This document shows, in pieces, positions 63,472 to 64,000 of a DNA stretch of 64,000 nt; within the stretch, counting starts at the first letter, position 1, and every line of letters starts with the position of its first letter. The DNA comes from Prosopocoilus inquinatus. Its lineage: Eukaryota; Arthropoda; Insecta; Coleoptera; Lucanidae. The position numbers and the translations under genes are program-made. The DNA lies in assembly GCA_036172665.1 (NCBI GenBank), contig CM069873.1, positions 37,686,001-37,750,000 of the forward strand, read 5' to 3'. A model generated the notes under the pieces. The model made no database searches, had not been told where the DNA came from, and saw only the letters and a list, made by a program, of their open reading frames with translations.

Positions 63472-64000
63472 CGCAGCAGAAGCTGGAAATAGTTTTGAAC
63501 GAAACAACACGTATTAGCGTTGTTCCTGTGATGTATCTAATCGATCCTTACTCATCTATCAAGTTATTTGACGTTTGGATGGACTCCAGCATCTCTGATG
63601 TGAGATACAAAGTTTTCGGACGCAGCAGAAGCTGGAAATAGTTTTAAACGAAACAACACGCATTACCGTTGTTCCTGTGATGTATCTAATCGATCTTTAC
63701 TCATCTATCATGTTATTTGGCGTCTCGATGGACTCCAGTAACTCTGATGTGAGATACAAAGTTTTCGGACGCAGCAGAAGCTGGAAATAGTTTTAATCGA
63801 AACAACACGCATTAGCGTTGTTCCTGTGATGTATCTAATCGATCCTTATTCATCTATCATGTTATTTGACGTTTGGATGGACTCCAGTAGCTCTGATGTG
63901 AGATACAATGTTCTCGGACGCAGCAGATGCTGGAAATAGTTTTGAACGAAAGAACACGTATTAGCGTTGTTCCTGTGATGTATCTAATCGATCCTTACTC

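Larger units (their letters stand above)
1..64000 (+). repeat. Satellite DNA array, 149-bp monomer, spans entire window
   Basis: Monomers start wherever the motif CGCAGCAGAAGCTGG (or a variant) recurs: 1, 150, 299, 448, 597 and so on every 149 bp. At 15050 the phase is exactly 101 monomers. At 33226 and 62281 it is 2 bp short, and at 63919 it is 3 bp short, so only two indels exist. All monomers face the same way. Neither edge of the array is in the window, and nothing else is inserted. Consensus composition by hand count is A43 C29 G30 T47, with 8 CpGs. The family is not one I recognise. Tandem arrays of this kind and scale are typical of eukaryotic heterochromatin; a centromeric role is possible but is not shown by sequence alone. 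Confidence 0.98.
61755..64000 (+). repeat. Divergent right-hand satellite segment
   Basis: These are 149-bp monomers with an unusually high share of changes seen nowhere else in the window: AAAGTTATCGG near 61823, TACTCATTTATC near 61913, GATGTGTGATAC near 62109, AGTTGTCGG near 62123, CAGATGCTGG near 62287 and 63925, ATATCTGACG near 62671, GCGTTTTTCC near 62922, GATGTAAG near 63003, GGACCCAGC at 63172 and 63321, AGCATCTCTG near 63589, and CGATCTTTAC near 63692. No large duplication within the window covers it. It may lie nearer an array flank, but the array continues beyond 64000. Confidence 0.75.

Noticed and set aside
1..64000. CRISPR array
   Set aside because: The period is 149 bp with the entire period repeated; there are no unique spacers between short repeats and no cas genes.
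1..64000. Inverted segments, transposon insertions or unique DNA between repeats
   Set aside because: Following the 149-bp phase from start to end, every position is accounted for by direct monomers. I found no reversed monomer, terminal repeats or target-site duplications.
1..64000. A new gene cluster or defence system
   Set aside because: There is no coding capacity in any frame beyond the single-monomer open window. The interest of this sequence lies in its repeat organisation.

Overview
The whole 64 kb window is one uninterrupted array of a single satellite DNA family. The monomer is 149 bp, always in the same orientation and head to tail. There are 429 complete monomers plus an 82-bp partial one at the right edge. 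I see no gene, RNA gene, transposon, unique spacer, inverted segment or array boundary. The only open frame above 60 codons (62113-62301) is one monomer's worth of satellite with a chance GTG and is not annotated as a gene. The organism is almost certainly a eukaryote. My hand-built consensus is about 39.6% GC and has 8 CpGs (observed/expected about 1.4). That lack of CpG depletion fits a genome with little germline CpG methylation, such as many invertebrates, but I do not recognise the family and cannot name the species. A centromeric or pericentromeric location is plausible but not shown.

Length is very strictly kept: phase counting over the window finds only two indels, 2 bp near 20088-20090 and 1 bp near 63403. 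Diversity comes from point differences that recur in fixed combinations. These define about a dozen monomer classes (A, B, C, D, E, F, G, H, I, J, K, L, M, P and others, names mine), and their order gives higher-order repeats.

Layout: 1-5197 is a mixed region with small 7-monomer and 5-monomer duplications (299-2831) followed by an H/I/J/K/L/M/P-class stretch. 5198-14945 holds two tandem copies of a 33-monomer unit (period 4917 bp). 14946-15393 is a short linker. 15394-28836 and 28951-42544 are two copies of a 91-monomer unit (period 13557 bp, or 13559 after the 2-bp deletion); the second carries one extra monomer and a 90-bp conversion-like patch. 38391-47777 holds a 35-monomer (5215 bp) duplication whose second copy lost exactly seven monomers through a hybrid monomer at 44401-44549. 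Inside it lie 9-monomer (1341 bp) repeats. 47410-61754 is two copies of a 48-monomer unit (period 7152 bp), with no difference between them that I noticed. 61755-64000 carries many private changes and may lie towards a less homogenised flank.

The unit sizes (5, 7, 9, 33, 35/28, 48, 91 monomers) share no common factor and the units are nested. This points to repeated unequal exchange in register, plus local conversion, rather than one fixed higher-order unit. All comparisons were made by eye; boundaries are the last or first diagnostic base I could see.
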